NCBI GenBank assembly: GCA_035519675.1
Contig: DATIWB010000001.1
Location: 124,001-188,000 of the forward strand
Length of the DNA: 64,000 bases
From: RPRB01 sp035519675
GTDB taxonomy: Bacteria; Myxococcota; Myxococcia; Myxococcales; Myxococcaceae
Reading direction: 5' to 3'
Made by a program: the position numbers and the translations under genes. The notes under the pieces were generated by a model. That model worked only from the letters and a program-made list of their open reading frames with translations. It had not been told where the DNA came from and made no database searches. Shown here one piece after another: positions 26,748 through 36,683 of the stretch. Numbering within the stretch: position 1 is the stretch's first letter; each line of letters starts with the position of its first letter.

Positions 26748-28375
26748 CGGCTCACCGCGCGGGAGGCGGGCCGGGTGCGCTCGCGGGCCCACTCGCGGAT
26801 CCGCGAGATCTCCTCACGCAGGGTCACCGCCAGCGGGACGGTCTCGGAGATGGCCCGGGCGAGGTGGACGTCCCCGAGCTGGGTGCGGGCATCGAACGCA
26901 GCATGGAGGCCCTCGACCACCACCTGCTCCAGCTCGGCGCCGCTGAACTGCTCGGCCCGGGCCGCGAGGCCGGCGAGGTCGAACGTCTCCGGGGCACGGG
27001 CGCGCCGGGCGAGGTGGATGCGGAGGATCTCCTGGCGCTCGGCGGCGTCGGGCAGGTCGATGAAGAAGATCTCGTCGAAGCGGCCCTTGCGGAGCAGCTC
27101 GGGTGGAAGGCCCTCGACGCGGTTGGCGGTGGCGACCACGAAGACCGGCGCGGTCTTCTCCTGGAGCCAGGTGAGGAAGGTGCCCAGCACCCGGGCGGTG
27201 GTGCCGCCGTCGCTGACGTTGGACGAGGCCGAGCCGGAGAGCGCCTTGTCGATCTCGTCCAGCCAGAGCACGGCCGGGGCGGCGCTCTCGGCGACCCGGA
27301 TGGCGCGGCGGAGATTCTCCTCGCTCGAGCCCACCAGCCCGCTGAAGACCCGGCCCATGTCCAGCCGGAGCAGCGGCAGCGCCCACTGGGAGGCGATGGC
27401 CTTGGCGGTGAGGCTCTTGCCGCAGCCCTGGACGCCGAGGAGCAGCAGCCCCTTCGGTTCGGGCAGCCCGAAGGCGTGGGCCTCGGCGGTGAAGGCGCGG
27501 GCGCGACGGTGCAGCCAGTCCTTCAGGCTCTGTAGCCCGCCCACCGCGGCCAGCGAGTGGTCCACCGGGTAGTACTCGAGGAGACCGCTCTTGCGGATGA
27601 CCTGCCGCTTCTCGTCCATCACCCGCTGGATGTCGGATGCGTCGAGCCGGTCGTCGTCGGCGATGGCCTTGGCAAAGGCGTTCTCCGCCTCCTGGAGCGT
27701 GAGCCCCAGCGCGGCCTTGATCAGCTGCTCTCCCTCCTCGCGCTTGAGGTCCACCGCGACGCGGCCGGCCTTGCGGAGGACGCCCACGATGTCGCGGAGC
27801 AGGTCGGCCAGCTCGGCGAAGGTGGGGAGCGGGACGTCGAGGACCGCGATCTCCTTTTCCAGCTCCACCGGCAGCTGGAGCACCGGGGCGAGGACGATCA
27901 CCGTGGTGTAGCTGCTCTTCAGCGCTTGGCCGAGCTCGCGGAGCGCGCGGACCAGGCGACGGTCGTCCAGCCAGGCGTGCAGGTCCTTGAGCACGACCAG
28001 CGCCGGTTCCTGAAGCCCGCGGAGCGCCTGCAGCGCGGCGAACGGATCCTCGGTCTGATCGGCGAGCACGACGCCCCGGGTCTCGTCGAGGCGGTGGAGC
28101 CCGCGCACTGCGGACCACCCGATGAGCGACTTGCCGTGGCCGCTGGCGATGCCCCGGAGCAGCTCGTCGACCCGCGCCTCCTCGGACGAGACGAGCCACA
28201 CCAGCGGGTACCGGGCACGGATGAGCGTGTCCAGCTCGCCGACGAACCGGGGCCGGCGAGGTGGGGCGACGGGACGCTCTGCGGTCTGCGGCACGGGGTG
28301 CCCCGCAGCATAGACGAGCGGCCTCCGTCCGAAACCTTGCGGCCGGTCTGCGGGCCGCGTTGAGACCTCGACCAC
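26744..28375 (-). CDS. AAA+ ATPase, Ycf46-like
   Basis: This 543-residue protein has an N-terminal segment (about 45-200) that looks like a degenerate ATPase domain lacking a proper Walker A. The functional AAA domain has Walker A G-V-Q-G-C-G-K-S (314-321), pore-region FSGLVGSSEENLRRAI, Walker B VLWLDEIDK (369-377), sensor 1 VFVVATANRVEGLPPELLRKGRFDE with the Arg finger, and a small helical lid ending FSGAELEQVVVEGLHAAF. This arrangement matches Ycf46/CDC48-type proteins found in plastids and bacteria, whose role in bacteria is poorly known. It leads a three-gene unit with two zinc-finger proteins. Confidence 0.83.
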   Translation of the reverse strand: MVEVSTRPADRPQGFGRRPLVYAAGHPVPQTAERPVAPPRRPRFVGELDTLIRARYPLVWLVSSEEARVDELLRGIASGHGKSLIGWSAVRGLHRLDETRGVVLADQTEDPFAALQALRGLQEPALVVLKDLHAWLDDRRLVRALRELGQALKSSYTTVIVLAPVLQLPVELEKEIAVLDVPLPTFAELADLLRDIVGVLRKAGRVAVDLKREEGEQLIKAALGLTLQEAENAFAKAIADDDRLDASDIQRVMDEKRQVIRKSGLLEYYPVDHSLAAVGGLQSLKDWLHRRARAFTAEAHAFGLPEPKGLLLLGVQGCGKSLTAKAIASQWALPLLRLDMGRVFSGLVGSSEENLRRAIRVAESAAPAVLWLDEIDKALSGSASSNVSDGGTTARVLGTFLTWLQEKTAPVFVVATANRVEGLPPELLRKGRFDEIFFIDLPDAAERQEILRIHLARRARAPETFDLAGLAARAEQFSGAELEQVVVEGLHAAFDARTQLGDVHLARAISETVPLAVTLREEISRIREWARERTRPASRAVSR

Positions 28376-28585
28376 ATCTCGCTACCTGGCGGCGGGGGAC
28401 ATCTGCGCGCTGTGCCGGCGCTTCACCCTGGGGTTCGCCGCCGGCACCTGCTGCGGGAGCTGGTGGCCGATGGAATGGTCGACCGGCTTGCGCGTACGTA
28501 CGACAGCGAGTCCTTCCAGCGCGCGATCCCCTGGATCGTCGGGGCGGCGCTGACGGGTCCACCTCGCAGGAGGCACCTGCCGCGT

Positions 28586-29875
28586 ATGCCGAACCGAGGA
28601 ACGAGGGAGTGGAGCCGGAGGGCAACGAGTCCCGGGTGGCGCGAAGGGGGTCGATGTCTGGTCTTGGTCCTGGGGGTGCTGTCCGCGTTCCAGGCCAGGG
28701 CCGGAGAGACGTGGGCCATCGAGCACGCGCGGGTGATGCCCTCGGCGACCGCTGCAGCGATCGAGGACGGCACGGTCGTGGTGCGGGACGGGAAGATCGC
28801 CGCGCTCGGTCCCGCGAAGTCGACCCCGGTTCCCGCCGGAGCACGCCGGGTGGATGGCGGCGGAGGGACGGTACTCCCGGGCTTCTGGAACGTGCACGTT
28901 CACTTCACGGACGAGCGCTTCACCGATGCGGAGCACCGGCCGGCGGAGGCGCTGAGCGAGGCGTGCCGGGACATGCTGACCTCGCATGGATTCACGACAG
29001 TGGTGGATCTCGGGTCCTGGCCACAGAACACAGTCGCCTTGAGGACCAGGGCGCCGGCGCTGGACTGCCCGCGCATCCTGACCACCGGCCTCTCGATGTA
29101 CCCGGTGGGCGGCGTGCCCATCTACGTGCGGAAGGCGCTCGGGGACGCGGTGGCGGACGGCCTGCCGCAGCCGAAGACGGGGGCGGAGGCAGCGCACCTG
29201 GTGCAGGAGGACGTCCGGCTCGGAGCGCGAGGGGTGAAGCTCTTCGTCGGGACGTGGCTCGGCGGGAGCAAGACCGGACTGATGGATGCGGCGGTGGTGC
29301 GGGGTGCGGTGGCCGAGGCCCGCAAGCACGGGCTGGTGGTCTTCGCGCATCCGGGAACGACGGAGGGGATCAACGTGGCCCTCGAGGGAGGCGTGAACGT
29401 GCTCGCGCACACGGCGCCCGAAGGTGGCCCCTGGACGCCCGCGCTGATCGACCGGATGCTGGCGAAGAAGGTGTCGCTCGCGCCGACGTTGAGCCTGTGG
29501 CGGGTGGAGATGACCCGGGGCGGCGTGCCCAAGGAGGCCGCGGAGCGGTTCATCCAGACGGGGGCGGATCAGCTCCGTGCCTTCGTCGCGCGCGGGGGCG
29601 ACGTCGTGTTCGGGACGGACGTCGGCTACATCCCGGAGAAGGATGCGGACGAGGAGGTCGGGCGGATGGCAAGTGCGGGGATGGACTGGCGCGCCATCTT
29701 GGTGAGCCTCACCTCGGCGCCGGCCCGCCGGATGAAGGACACGACGCGGGCGGCGCTCCGGGTGGGGGCGCCCGCGGACCTGGTGCTGGTGGACGGGAGC
29801 CCCGAAGTCGACGTGCAGGCCCTGGCGCGGGTCCGGCAGACGTGGGTGGCGGGGAAGTCCGTCTTCGCCCGCTAG
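28586..29875 (+). CDS. secreted amidohydrolase family protein
   Basis: This protein of about 429 residues has an N-terminal basic stretch and a hydrophobic signal (RCLVLVLGVLSAFQARAGE), so it is exported. The amidohydrolase fold follows: small beta-sandwich parts at the ends (HARVMPSATAAAIEDGTVVVRDGKIAALG and APADLVLVDGSPEVDV) and a TIM barrel with metal ligands in NVHVHF, a probable carboxylated Lys in ARGVKLFVG, His in VFAHPG and VLAHTAP, and the catalytic Asp in VVFGTDVG. The closest families are imidazolonepropionase-like and prolidase-like hydrolases. The ATG at 28586 has AGGAGG 12 bases upstream. The substrate is unknown. Confidence 0.82.
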   Translation: MPNRGTREWSRRATSPGWREGGRCLVLVLGVLSAFQARAGETWAIEHARVMPSATAAAIEDGTVVVRDGKIAALGPAKSTPVPAGARRVDGGGGTVLPGFWNVHVHFTDERFTDAEHRPAEALSEACRDMLTSHGFTTVVDLGSWPQNTVALRTRAPALDCPRILTTGLSMYPVGGVPIYVRKALGDAVADGLPQPKTGAEAAHLVQEDVRLGARGVKLFVGTWLGGSKTGLMDAAVVRGAVAEARKHGLVVFAHPGTTEGINVALEGGVNVLAHTAPEGGPWTPALIDRMLAKKVSLAPTLSLWRVEMTRGGVPKEAAERFIQTGADQLRAFVARGGDVVFGTDVGYIPEKDADEEVGRMASAGMDWRAILVSLTSAPARRMKDTTRAALRVGAPADLVLVDGSPEVDVQALARVRQTWVAGKSVFAR

Positions 29876-29887
29876 TCGCGTCTCAAC

Positions 29888-29941
29888 CCCCCAAGACTGC
29901 AGCCGAAAAATTGGGGGTGTCGCTACAGACCGGTAGTCTGT
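29888..29941. promoter_or_regulatory. two inverted repeats between amidohydrolase and following gene
   Basis: CCCCCAA (29888-29894) can pair with TTGGGGG (29911-29917), and ACAGAC (29925-29930) with GTCTGT (29936-29941) across five bases. They lie in the 95-base gap between two same-strand genes. The first could be a weak terminator stem and the second an operator; neither has a T-tract. Confidence 0.35.
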
Positions 29942-29970
29942 TGGTGGGCGATGTACGGGAGGAGCAGGTA

Positions 29971-30648
29971 GTGGACGACCTCGACAGGGCCAGGCTTCAG
30001 GACTTCTACGACGAGCTGGAGCGCTTCCGGGCGGTGTTCGCCAAGGCGCAGGCGCTGGTGGCGCCGATGATCGGCGAGGACGCCAGTCGACTGGAGGCGA
30101 TGGGGAAGGCGATCCGGAAGCTGTACGGCCCCGCGGTCGAGCCGCTGATGGCGCACGTGGACGAGGTGCTGGGCCAGGCGAAGCGGATGGTGGAGGCACT
30201 CCCCGAGAACCCGTTGCATCGGGCGTTCGAGCGCCGCACCGGCGCCGATCGCCGCAAGTCCGACCGCGCGCTGCTCGGCCCTTCCTTCCGCGCGCCGACC
30301 GGGGTGACCAAGCCGGTCATCGAGTCCGTTCCCCTTCCCGCGCCGGACCGGCGCTTCGACGATGCGAACCTCCCCACGGTGCGGACCCGTGCGCTACGGG
30401 CCCGCGAGATCCCGGTCGCCGCGTCACGGAGCGTGACCAACGGCGCTCACCCCGCCGAGGAGGACAGCCCGGCCCGCGCTGCGATCCGCGGATTCGCGGC
30501 GAGCAACGGCCCCGACCCCCGTCCCCCGCGCCCCCCGACCGTGGCTCAGACGGCGCCCAGCGTCCGCCGCGAGATCCCCCGCCCGCCTGCACCGGAGTCC
30601 GAGATTCGGATCACCTACGAGGACCCCGGCGGCTGGGGCGTGCTGTAG
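29971..30648 (+). CDS. hypothetical protein with helical N-terminus and disordered C-terminus
   Basis: This protein of about 225 residues starts at the GTG at 29971, with GGGAGGAG eight bases upstream. Residues 1-80 are helical and charged (LDRARLQDFYDELERFRAVFAKAQALV, then EAMGKAIRKLYGPAVEPLMAHVDEVLGQAKRMVEAL). The remainder is rich in Pro, Arg and Ser with no hydrophobic core and is probably disordered, ending EIRITYEDPGGWGVL. There is no signal peptide or membrane segment. I do not recognise a family. Confidence 0.55.
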   Translation: MDDLDRARLQDFYDELERFRAVFAKAQALVAPMIGEDASRLEAMGKAIRKLYGPAVEPLMAHVDEVLGQAKRMVEALPENPLHRAFERRTGADRRKSDRALLGPSFRAPTGVTKPVIESVPLPAPDRRFDDANLPTVRTRALRAREIPVAASRSVTNGAHPAEEDSPARAAIRGFAASNGPDPRPPRPPTVAQTAPSVRREIPRPPAPESEIRITYEDPGGWGVL

Positions 30649-30693
30649 CTTCCCCGCAGCGCTCAGCCCGCGCGGAGGCTCCGGCGCTCGAGC

Positions 30694-31899
30694 TCAGCGG
30701 ACGATCGGCCGGTCCTCGAGGTTCGGGGCGAGCGGTCCGTTCAGCACGTCGTGGAACGGCTGCTGGAGCGCGGGCTCGCCCGGAACCGCCATCACGATCG
30801 ACCGGTCGGCGGTGGTCTCGTCCCACCACGCGAAACCGTGCAGCTCCGGCCAGCGGCCGCCGAGCAGGTCCTGCAGCGTCTGCCTCACCCACCCGCCCGG
30901 ATCGCACTGTGTCGACCCTGCAGACGTCCCCAGCTCGAAGACGAACAGCGGCTTGCTCGTCGCGGCTGCGCCCAGCTCGGCCTCGCGGTCAGCGAGCAGC
31001 TGGCTGATGTCGCGGCAACGCGGGTCGCCCGCCCCGTAGTTCTGGTAGAGCGAGAACCCGATCCAGTCGACCACGTCGTCGCCCGGGTAGTACGCGCCGG
31101 CGTTGTTGCGCGGGTCGTCGCCCGGCCAGTTCTCGCCGTTGATGTGCAGCGCCCAGGTGATGTTGGTCGCCCCCGCGGCGCGCATCACCTCGACGATGTG
31201 CCGGTACGCCTTCCGGAACTTCTCCGGTCCCGCGTCCAGCCCGCCGTTGTACGGGGCGCTCCAGGGGTTCCAGTCGCCGTTCACCTCGGTCCCGTACTGC
31301 ACGACGAGCGGCGCGCCGAACGCCTTCGCCCCGTCCGCCCAGGCACGCAGGTCCGCGTCGAACTGACCGGCGATGATGTTGTCCAGCGTGTACAGCGGGT
31401 CAGTCACCAGCTGCCGCTGCTGGCTGCGCAGGTGCAGCCGGATGAACGGCACGGCCCCGCGGGCGCGGATGCCCTCCGCGGTCACCCGGGGGAACGCCTT
31501 GGTCTGGTACCACTCATTGCTGAGGTAGACGTAGGCCAGCGGCCTGCCCACCGCGTCCCGGTATGCGTCGGCGGCCTGCATCGAGATGTCGCTGTCCGGC
31601 AGCGTGCTCCCTGCGGGGAAGACCCCGTGGTACAGCCGGCCGGCCGGCGGCACGTCGATCCGCCGTCCCGTCCCGCCGCCCCCATCCGCAGGGCTCCCGC
31701 CGTCCGAGGGGAGACCCGCGTCGGTCCCGGCGTCGAGCGAGGGGCCCCCATCCGCCGGCGGCAGTCCGTCGGGCGCCCCCGAGTCGCGTGGCCCGGCGTC
31801 CACCGCCCCGGCGCCGCGCCCTTCGCCGCAGGCGACCGCGAGCCCGAGCACGCACAGACACGCCCACCCCAGCCCCCGTCCCTTTCGCGTCGTCGCCAC
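30694..31899 (-). CDS. lipoprotein glycoside hydrolase, GH26-like
   Basis: This protein of about 401 residues starts at a GTG (31899), chosen because it gives a lipoprotein signal (GWACLCVLGLAVAC). A low-complexity Asp/Gly/Pro linker (about 35-90) precedes the catalytic domain, which starts RLYHGVFPAG. In VQYGTEVNGDWNPWSAPYNGG the Glu matches the GH26 acid/base context, and the Glu of FVFELGTSAGS fits the nucleophile late in the barrel. GH26 enzymes are mostly beta-mannanases or beta-glucanases. The protein would sit on the cell surface. Substrate is inferred only at family level. It is divergent from the cytidylyltransferase gene. Confidence 0.7.
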   Translation of the reverse strand: MATTRKGRGLGWACLCVLGLAVACGEGRGAGAVDAGPRDSGAPDGLPPADGGPSLDAGTDAGLPSDGGSPADGGGGTGRRIDVPPAGRLYHGVFPAGSTLPDSDISMQAADAYRDAVGRPLAYVYLSNEWYQTKAFPRVTAEGIRARGAVPFIRLHLRSQQRQLVTDPLYTLDNIIAGQFDADLRAWADGAKAFGAPLVVQYGTEVNGDWNPWSAPYNGGLDAGPEKFRKAYRHIVEVMRAAGATNITWALHINGENWPGDDPRNNAGAYYPGDDVVDWIGFSLYQNYGAGDPRCRDISQLLADREAELGAAATSKPLFVFELGTSAGSTQCDPGGWVRQTLQDLLGGRWPELHGFAWWDETTADRSIVMAVPGEPALQQPFHDVLNGPLAPNLEDRPIVR

Positions 31900-32093
31900 C
31901 GTGAGCGCGAAGCTGTGGCGTGACCAGGTGAGGCGCCACCCGGACAGGTGTCGAGGCGGCGCAACAGAGGCGCCGCCAGGAACGATTTCGGCTCGCGGAC
32001 ATCGTCCTTGTTCCGCCGTCGAATCGGTTTCGCGGCGCGCGCGGGTCCGTTGCGCTAGAAGACGCCGTCCTGCCGCTGACGGAGGTTGCAAGA

Positions 32094-32912
32094 GTGAAGG
32101 TTCTGGTCGTCGTCCAGGCGCGAACGGGCTCCACCCGGCTGCCGGGCAAGGTGCTGATGCCGCTCGCCGGGAAGCCGCTGCTGGTCCGCATGCTGGAGAG
32201 GCTCCAGGCCGCCCGGACCCCGGCGCAGATCATCGTCGCCACCACCACCGCCGCCTCGGACGACCCGGTGGTCGAGCTGGCGAAGCAGGCCGGCGTCGCC
32301 TGCGTCCGCGGCCATCCCACCGACCTGCTCGACCGGCACATCGCCGCCGTGCGCACCACCGACTGCGAGGCGGTCTCGAAGATCCCCTCCGACTGCCCGC
32401 TGATCGATCCCCCGGTGGTCGACCGGATCATCGGCGCGTTCCTGGAAGATCCCTCGGTCGACTACGTCTCCAACCTCCACCCCGCCACCTGGCCGGACGG
32501 CTACGACGTGGAGGTCATGCGCCGCGACACCCTGGAGACCGCCTGGCGCGAGGCGAAGCTCCCGATGGAGCGCGAGCACACCACCCCGTTCATCTGGGAG
32601 CGCCCCGAGCGGTTCAAGCTCAAGAACGTCGTCTGGGACCGCGACCTCCAGATGACCCACCGGCTGACCATCGACTACGCCGAGGACTACGAGCTCATCC
32701 GCCGCGTGTACGACGCACTGTCCGTCGAGGGGGAGCCGCCGTTCGGGCTTCAGGCGATCCTCGACTATCTGCAGGCGCACCCCGAGGTCTTCGCCCTCAA
32801 CCAGAAGTTCGCCGGGGTGAACTGGTACCGGCACCACCTGGGCGAGCTGAAGACGGTCGACGCCTCGCGCACCCGGATCCCCGAGCACGAGCGCAAGGCG
32901 CCCCCGAAGTAG
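32094..32912 (+). CDS. SpsF-type cytidylyltransferase
   Basis: This 272-residue protein begins with the nucleotidyltransferase signature VLVVVQARTGSTRLPGKVLMPLAGKPLL, and has SKIPSDCPLIDPPVVD with the metal-binding Asp near residue 105, GYDVEVMRR, and RLTIDYAEDYELI near residue 193. SpsF relatives activate a nonulosonic acid or similar sugar as its CMP derivative for spore-coat or surface polysaccharide. The GTG at 32094 has GGAGG eight bases upstream. It converges on the class III aminotransferase, with 16 bases between stops; together with that gene and the glycosyltransferase-like gene it forms a surface-glycan cluster. Confidence 0.84.
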   Translation: MKVLVVVQARTGSTRLPGKVLMPLAGKPLLVRMLERLQAARTPAQIIVATTTAASDDPVVELAKQAGVACVRGHPTDLLDRHIAAVRTTDCEAVSKIPSDCPLIDPPVVDRIIGAFLEDPSVDYVSNLHPATWPDGYDVEVMRRDTLETAWREAKLPMEREHTTPFIWERPERFKLKNVVWDRDLQMTHRLTIDYAEDYELIRRVYDALSVEGEPPFGLQAILDYLQAHPEVFALNQKFAGVNWYRHHLGELKTVDASRTRIPEHERKAPPK

Positions 32913-32928
32913 CCGACGGCCCCCGCTG

Positions 32929-34260
<1,332 letters not shown>

Positions 34261-34277
34261 CGTCGTGTCTTTCTCCG

Positions 34278-35654
34278 TCAGGACGCGATTCGTTGCGCGC
34301 CCGATCCGACCTCCGGCGCCCGGCCCCGAGCGCGGAGGATTCCCCGTATCACGTCCGCGATCTCCCCGGCGGCGCGCCGGTTCTGTACCGGTAGCAGCGC
34401 CTCGACCTGTTCCAGGGGAAGGTTGGTGTGGACCTCCTTGCCCAGGGCCAGACCGCAGAAGGTGAGCGAGCTGTGCTCGGTGATCAGCACCTCGCAGTTG
34501 GCCACCATCTCCTCGGCATTGCCGTCGGCGTAGACCAGCGCCTTCGGTGCGATGGCCAGGATCTCCCGGGTGGCCCGCTCCGCGTTCTCGTTGGGATGGA
34601 GCTTGAAGATGAGCTGCCGGCCGGCGGCGATGTGCACCGACCGCTCGAGCAGCGCCGGCCGGTCCACCGCCATCATCGTCTCGCGGCCGTCGCTGGTGCA
34701 GACCAGCACGTACCCCCGGTGGGGGAAGGTGTTGTCGCGGAACCGGGCGAAGTCGTCGAAGTTGGGGATGCCGGTCACCACCAGCTTCCCCGGGGGAATC
34801 CCCTCGGCCATGAACTGCGTGCGGTACCCCTCGCTGGCCACGCAGAACTTCTCGTACTGCTGGGTGAGCCCGAACACGGCGGTGGTGGCGAGCGGCCTCG
34901 GCATCAACCGGGTGACGCGCCAGACCCAGGTGCGCCAGTTGGGCTGCTCCATGATGCCCTCCTGCACCAGCACCATCGGAGTCCGGGCCAGGGCGCGCGG
35001 GAGGACCGCGTCGTTGGGGCACACCCAGAGGTCGTAGTCGTTGCGCTCCGCTCCCAGGTCGATTCTCTGGCCGTTCGCGTTCAGCTCGTCGGCACAGATG
35101 CCACGCCGCTTGTGGCCGTTGATGGCGGGCTCGAGCAACCCGACCTTGAGGAGCGCCACGTGGTGCGGCCAGTCCGAGTAGTAGGGGCTGAACCAGGCCT
35201 CCACCTCGGGCAGCGCCCGGGCGATCTGCTGCATCTGCCCGGTCTGGTTGGGTGAGCCGCAGACGAAGAGCACCCGCGGCACCCGGCCAACCGGCGTCTT
35301 GCGATGCCGAGGCATCACCCGCATCGCGCCGGGCCCGGCCCGCAGCATCCGCCGGGCCGTCCAGATGGCCAGCGCCGCCCCGAGAGCGGCCCCGACCGCC
35401 AGCCCAAGGCCGATTTCACCAGGAGCGAAGACCGACGCCACGGCCCCGCCGACGCCCAGACCGAACCCGGCAAGCACCCAGAACAGGAGGGTGGGCAGCC
35501 CGTACCGGAGCGAGGCCGGCTTCCCGGTGATACCGGCCCAGCGCTCGGGATCGCGCGGGTAGATGCGGGGACGGTCGTATTCCGGGGTACGGACCCAGGC
35601 CGCCACGGCCACCACGCCAGCGAGCGCTGCGAGAAGGAGGAACGGGACGGTCAT
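34278..35654 (-). CDS. membrane-anchored GT-B / CDP-glycerol transferase-like protein
   Basis: This 458-residue protein has hydrophobic helices at about 3-22 and 50-100 (TLLFWVLAGFGLGVGGAVASVF and LGLAVGAALGAALAIWTA), then a cytosolic GT-B-like part: RVLFVCGSPNQTGQMQQIARALPEVEAWFSPYYSDWPHH, VLVQEGIMEQPNWRTW, LIFKLHPNENAERA and LITEHSSLTFCGLALGKEV. The last two match the His and Ser/Thr sites of CDP-glycerol phosphotransferases and UDP-sugar epimerases. It is probably a glycosyl- or polyol-phosphate transferase acting on a membrane-linked acceptor. It precedes the class III aminotransferase in one operon. Confidence 0.65.
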   Translation of the reverse strand: MTVPFLLLAALAGVVAVAAWVRTPEYDRPRIYPRDPERWAGITGKPASLRYGLPTLLFWVLAGFGLGVGGAVASVFAPGEIGLGLAVGAALGAALAIWTARRMLRAGPGAMRVMPRHRKTPVGRVPRVLFVCGSPNQTGQMQQIARALPEVEAWFSPYYSDWPHHVALLKVGLLEPAINGHKRRGICADELNANGQRIDLGAERNDYDLWVCPNDAVLPRALARTPMVLVQEGIMEQPNWRTWVWRVTRLMPRPLATTAVFGLTQQYEKFCVASEGYRTQFMAEGIPPGKLVVTGIPNFDDFARFRDNTFPHRGYVLVCTSDGRETMMAVDRPALLERSVHIAAGRQLIFKLHPNENAERATREILAIAPKALVYADGNAEEMVANCEVLITEHSSLTFCGLALGKEVHTNLPLEQVEALLPVQNRRAAGEIADVIRGILRARGRAPEVGSGAQRIAS

Positions 35655-35777
35655 CGGCGGGAGATGACACCCCTTTCACCAGCAAAGTGGCCCACGTCAA
35701 GTCGGCGTCCAGGCGAGGGGGACGAGGGGTGAGAAATTTGCTGCGCAGCGTGTCGCCCGCTGATAACTCCTTGGACT

Positions 35778-36668
35778 TTGCTCCCCACGGTCTTCATCGT
35801 TCTCTGGGCGTTCCTGATGATCGCCCTCGAGCGCCGGTTCCCGTACGAGCCGCAGCCGTTCCTCCGCCGCGAGTTCTGGACGGATCTGCTCTGGTTCAGC
35901 ACCGTCTTCTCGGTGCTCATGGGGTTCCTGGCGGCCAAGTTCGTCATCCCTTCGATCGACCACCTCACCGGCTGGAGCCAGACCCGGGGAATCCGCGGGT
36001 GGCCCCTCTGGTCACAGATCATGGTGTCCCTCTTTACCCACGACCTGTTCATCTACCTCTTTCACCGGTGGATGCACGTGAACCCTTATCTGTGGCGTCT
36101 GCACGAGGCCCACCACTCGACACCCGACGTCGACTGGGTGGGTGGCTCGCGCGGGCACGTGTTCGAGAACCTGATCACCGGGACGGCGGAGCTGGCGCCC
36201 ATCGTGCTGTTCATGTCTCCCGAGGTGGCGGCCATCAAGTCGGTCATCGATGCCTGCTGGGGGATGTGGATCCACTCCAACATCGACTGGGACATGGGGA
36301 AGCTGAAGTACGTGATCAACGGGCCGTACTTGCACCGGTGGCATCACGCCCGCGAGGTCCATGACGTGAACTTCGCCACGAAGTTCGCGTTCTGGGACTG
36401 GCTGCTCGGAACGGCTTACCTGCCTGACCGGAAGCCAGAGAGCTACGGTCTGGACGTGGAGTGGCCGCAGAACATCGTCGTCCAGCAGGCATTCGCCTTC
36501 CGGAAGTTTCGCCCCAAGGCAGTGCTCCGGCCCCGTGGGCCGAAGGAAGCGGCCAGGTTGCACCAGGGCGACCCGGAGTTCGTGCGTCCGGCCGAGGAGT
36601 ACACGCGCCGGATGCAGTCGCAGTCGCGGCCGACCGAACGCCCGGCAGCGCCAGGCATCGCGGCGTAA
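35778..36668 (+). CDS. sterol desaturase / fatty acid hydroxylase family membrane protein
   Basis: This protein of about 296 residues is the second member of this family in the window. The three histidine boxes are H-RWM-H, H-EA-HH and H-RW-HH. Hydrophobic helices lie at about 3-18, 38-58 and 80-100. The C-terminal 60 residues are charged and likely cytosolic. Start choice is weak: a TTG at 35778 gives the full first helix; the next start is an ATG at 35817. No ribosome site is clear. Lipid hydroxylation is inferred from the family and the substrate is unknown. The beta-lactamase-type gene starts 16 bases after its stop. Confidence 0.78.
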   Translation: MLPTVFIVLWAFLMIALERRFPYEPQPFLRREFWTDLLWFSTVFSVLMGFLAAKFVIPSIDHLTGWSQTRGIRGWPLWSQIMVSLFTHDLFIYLFHRWMHVNPYLWRLHEAHHSTPDVDWVGGSRGHVFENLITGTAELAPIVLFMSPEVAAIKSVIDACWGMWIHSNIDWDMGKLKYVINGPYLHRWHHAREVHDVNFATKFAFWDWLLGTAYLPDRKPESYGLDVEWPQNIVVQQAFAFRKFRPKAVLRPRGPKEAARLHQGDPEFVRPAEEYTRRMQSQSRPTERPAAPGIAA

Positions 36669-36683
36669 GTTCGCTCAGGACGG

